Of a stretch of 7,413 nt of DNA, positions 6,244-7,413 are shown piece by piece. Every line of letters starts with the position of its first letter. Position 1 is the stretch's first letter. The stretch is from Bacteroidales bacterium. GTDB taxonomy: Bacteria > Bacteroidota > Bacteroidia > Bacteroidales > UBA932. The stretch covers positions 1 to 7,413 of the forward strand of contig JAFZFL010000037.1 of the NCBI GenBank assembly GCA_017555925.1, written 5' to 3'. The notes beneath the pieces are model-generated. The model was not told the origin of the DNA. It did no database searches and saw nothing but the letters and a program-made list of their open reading frames with translations. Position numbers and translations under genes: made by a program.

Positions 6244-7353
6244 ATGAAAAAGTTATTTATGGCTGTTGCTGCTATGTGTTTGGGAACAGCTGCAATGGCA
6301 CAGGAGGTTTATAACTATGAGTTTACAGATGTAAAGGTTAATCCTGCAACCTCTGTAAAGAATCAGGCAAGAACCGGTACATGCTGGTGTTTCTCCACCA
6401 TCTCATTTATGGAGTCCGAGCTTTTGAGAATGGGTAAAGGCGAGTATGATTTCTCTGAAATGTATATTGTAAGAAATAACTATGAGCGCCGTATGGATGA
6501 CAATACAATGAGACGCGGCCGTGGCAATATTGGTGAGGGCAGTCTTGCCCATATGGCAACATACGCTATAAACAAGTTTGGTCTTATTCCCGAGGAGGTT
6601 TATTCAGGAATTAACTACGATTCAAAGACTCATAATCATACAAGATTGCAGAGTTATGTAAAAGCGATATCTGCACAGGCTGTAGAGAATAAGGAGCGTA
6701 TTCCTGCAGAGCTTAAAAAGGGTCTGCTTGATGCATTTATGGGTGAGGTTCCTGCAACTTTCACTTACAAAGGCAAAGAGTACACTCCGCAATCATTCTA
6801 TAAGAGTCTTGGTCTGAATATGGCCGATTACGTAGAAATTACAAGCTTTAACCATCATCCTTACTATCAGTTGATACCGCTTGAAATTCCAGATAACTGG
6901 GATCATGCTATGTTCTACAACGTTCCTCTTGATGATTTCATAAGAATTATGGATTATGCTATAGAGAGCGGTTACACATTTGTATGGGACGGAGATGTAA
7001 GCGAGAGATCTTATGACTTTAACCACAACAGAATAGCTTTGAATACAGCTGTAGATTTGAAGGCTGGAAAAGTATCTGAGAGAGCAGAAGAGATTCCTGT
7101 AACTCAAGAGACTCGTCAAAGGGATTTTGAGAACTTTACAACTACCGACGACCATTTGATGCATATTACCGGTATTGCAAAAGATCAGGAAGGTGTAAAA
7201 TATTACATTACCAAAAACTCTTGGGGCTATGACCGCAACGGTACAGGATATATGCATATGTCTGAGGAGTTTGTAAAGGCTAAGACAGTATCTATACTTG
7301 TACATAAAAATTCAATTCCAAAAGACTTGAAGTCAAAATTGGGAATTAAATAA
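6244..7353 (+). CDS. Exported C1B (bleomycin hydrolase/aminopeptidase C-like) cysteine peptidase, copy 3 (divergent)
   Basis: This is a 369-residue paralog. I chose the ATG at 6244 over an upstream TTG at 6238, because it gives a textbook signal peptide: Lys-Lys at 2-3, hydrophobic 4-17, and Ala-Met-Ala before Gln20. The mature enzyme lacks the Lys-rich linker of copies 1 and 2 and starts the catalytic domain almost at once. Active-site residues are present: Gln41, Cys47 in Gly-Thr-Cys-Trp-Cys, His304 in Asp-Asp-His-Leu-Met, and Asn325 in Lys-Asn-Ser-Trp-Gly. The segment between the Asp-Val-Ser-Glu-Arg motif (251-255) and Thr287-Gln288 is about 19 residues shorter than in copies 1 and 2 and has no Ser-Gly-Ser-Asp-Gln-Asp-Arg-Trp block. 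Specificity may therefore differ. It follows a strong terminator by 22 nt and has no recognisable promoter of its own, so expression probably depends on readthrough or on signals not visible here. The product is complete, ending Leu-Gly-Ile-Lys, similar to the other copies. Confidence 0.9.
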   Translation: MKKLFMAVAAMCLGTAAMAQEVYNYEFTDVKVNPATSVKNQARTGTCWCFSTISFMESELLRMGKGEYDFSEMYIVRNNYERRMDDNTMRRGRGNIGEGSLAHMATYAINKFGLIPEEVYSGINYDSKTHNHTRLQSYVKAISAQAVENKERIPAELKKGLLDAFMGEVPATFTYKGKEYTPQSFYKSLGLNMADYVEITSFNHHPYYQLIPLEIPDNWDHAMFYNVPLDDFIRIMDYAIESGYTFVWDGDVSERSYDFNHNRIALNTAVDLKAGKVSERAEEIPVTQETRQRDFENFTTTDDHLMHITGIAKDQEGVKYYITKNSWGYDRNGTGYMHMSEEFVKAKTVSILVHKNSIPKDLKSKLGIK

Positions 7354-7356
7354 TCT

Positions 7357-7366
7357 TCCCGACAGA
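7357..7366 (+). repeat. Inverted tail repeat after copy 3
   Basis: TCCCGACAGA, 4 nt after the copy 3 stop, is the exact reverse complement of 4905-4914 after copy 1. The rest of the window (7367-7413) shows only a weak A/T hairpin (AACTTT 7372-7377 with AAAGTT 7380-7385). No clear terminator or gene start is visible before the edge. Confidence 0.3.
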
Positions 7367-7413
7367 GATAGAACTTTAAAAAGTTTGAGAATAAGAGACC
7401 TGATCAAATAATC

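Noticed and set aside
6793..7305. A 170-codon minus-strand ORF inside copy 3
   Set aside because: It lies wholly antisense to a well-conserved peptidase gene, is Cys/Tyr/Ile-rich without domain features, and fits a chance shadow frame.

Overview
The window looks like chromosomal DNA from a member of the Bacteroidota, most likely the order Bacteroidales. The evidence is the promoter architecture (a TTTG element, then TAACTTTG after a 19-nt spacer), AT-rich leaders without Shine-Dalgarno sequences, signal peptides ending in Ala-x-Ala before Gln, and gene products whose closest remembered relatives are in Bacteroides and relatives. The genus cannot be fixed from the sequence alone.

Left part, + strand (1-1251): the C-terminal end of a tricorn-like S41 serine protease, with its catalytic Ser and Glu visible, is followed after 34 nt by pssA, the phosphatidylserine synthase of phospholipid synthesis. 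pssA converges with clpB. The two stop codons lie in opposite arms of one perfect hairpin that serves as a shared terminator.

Middle, - strand (1258-3432): clpB encodes a complete two-ring AAA+ disaggregase core (NBD1, middle domain, NBD2) but no N-terminal Clp_N domain. An in-frame stop two codons before the ATG shows that the short form is what is encoded. The 244-bp divergent intergenic region (3433-3676) carries a near-ideal Bacteroidales promoter facing right.

Right part, + strand (3677-7353): three consecutive paralogous genes encode exported papain-fold peptidases of the bleomycin hydrolase/aminopeptidase C type (405, 405 and 369 aa). All have signal peptides and an intact Gln/Cys/His/Asn active site. 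The first two are closely related and probably co-transcribed. The third is more divergent, lacks an internal segment, and follows a strong intrinsic terminator with almost no room for a promoter of its own. Together with the tricorn-like protease, the array suggests peptide degradation outside the cytoplasm. That link is inference, because clpB separates the two loci on the opposite strand. No mobile element, CRISPR array, tRNA or rRNA was seen. Most of the window is housekeeping. The unusual parts are the triplicated peptidase array, the N-domain-less ClpB and the terminator arrangements.
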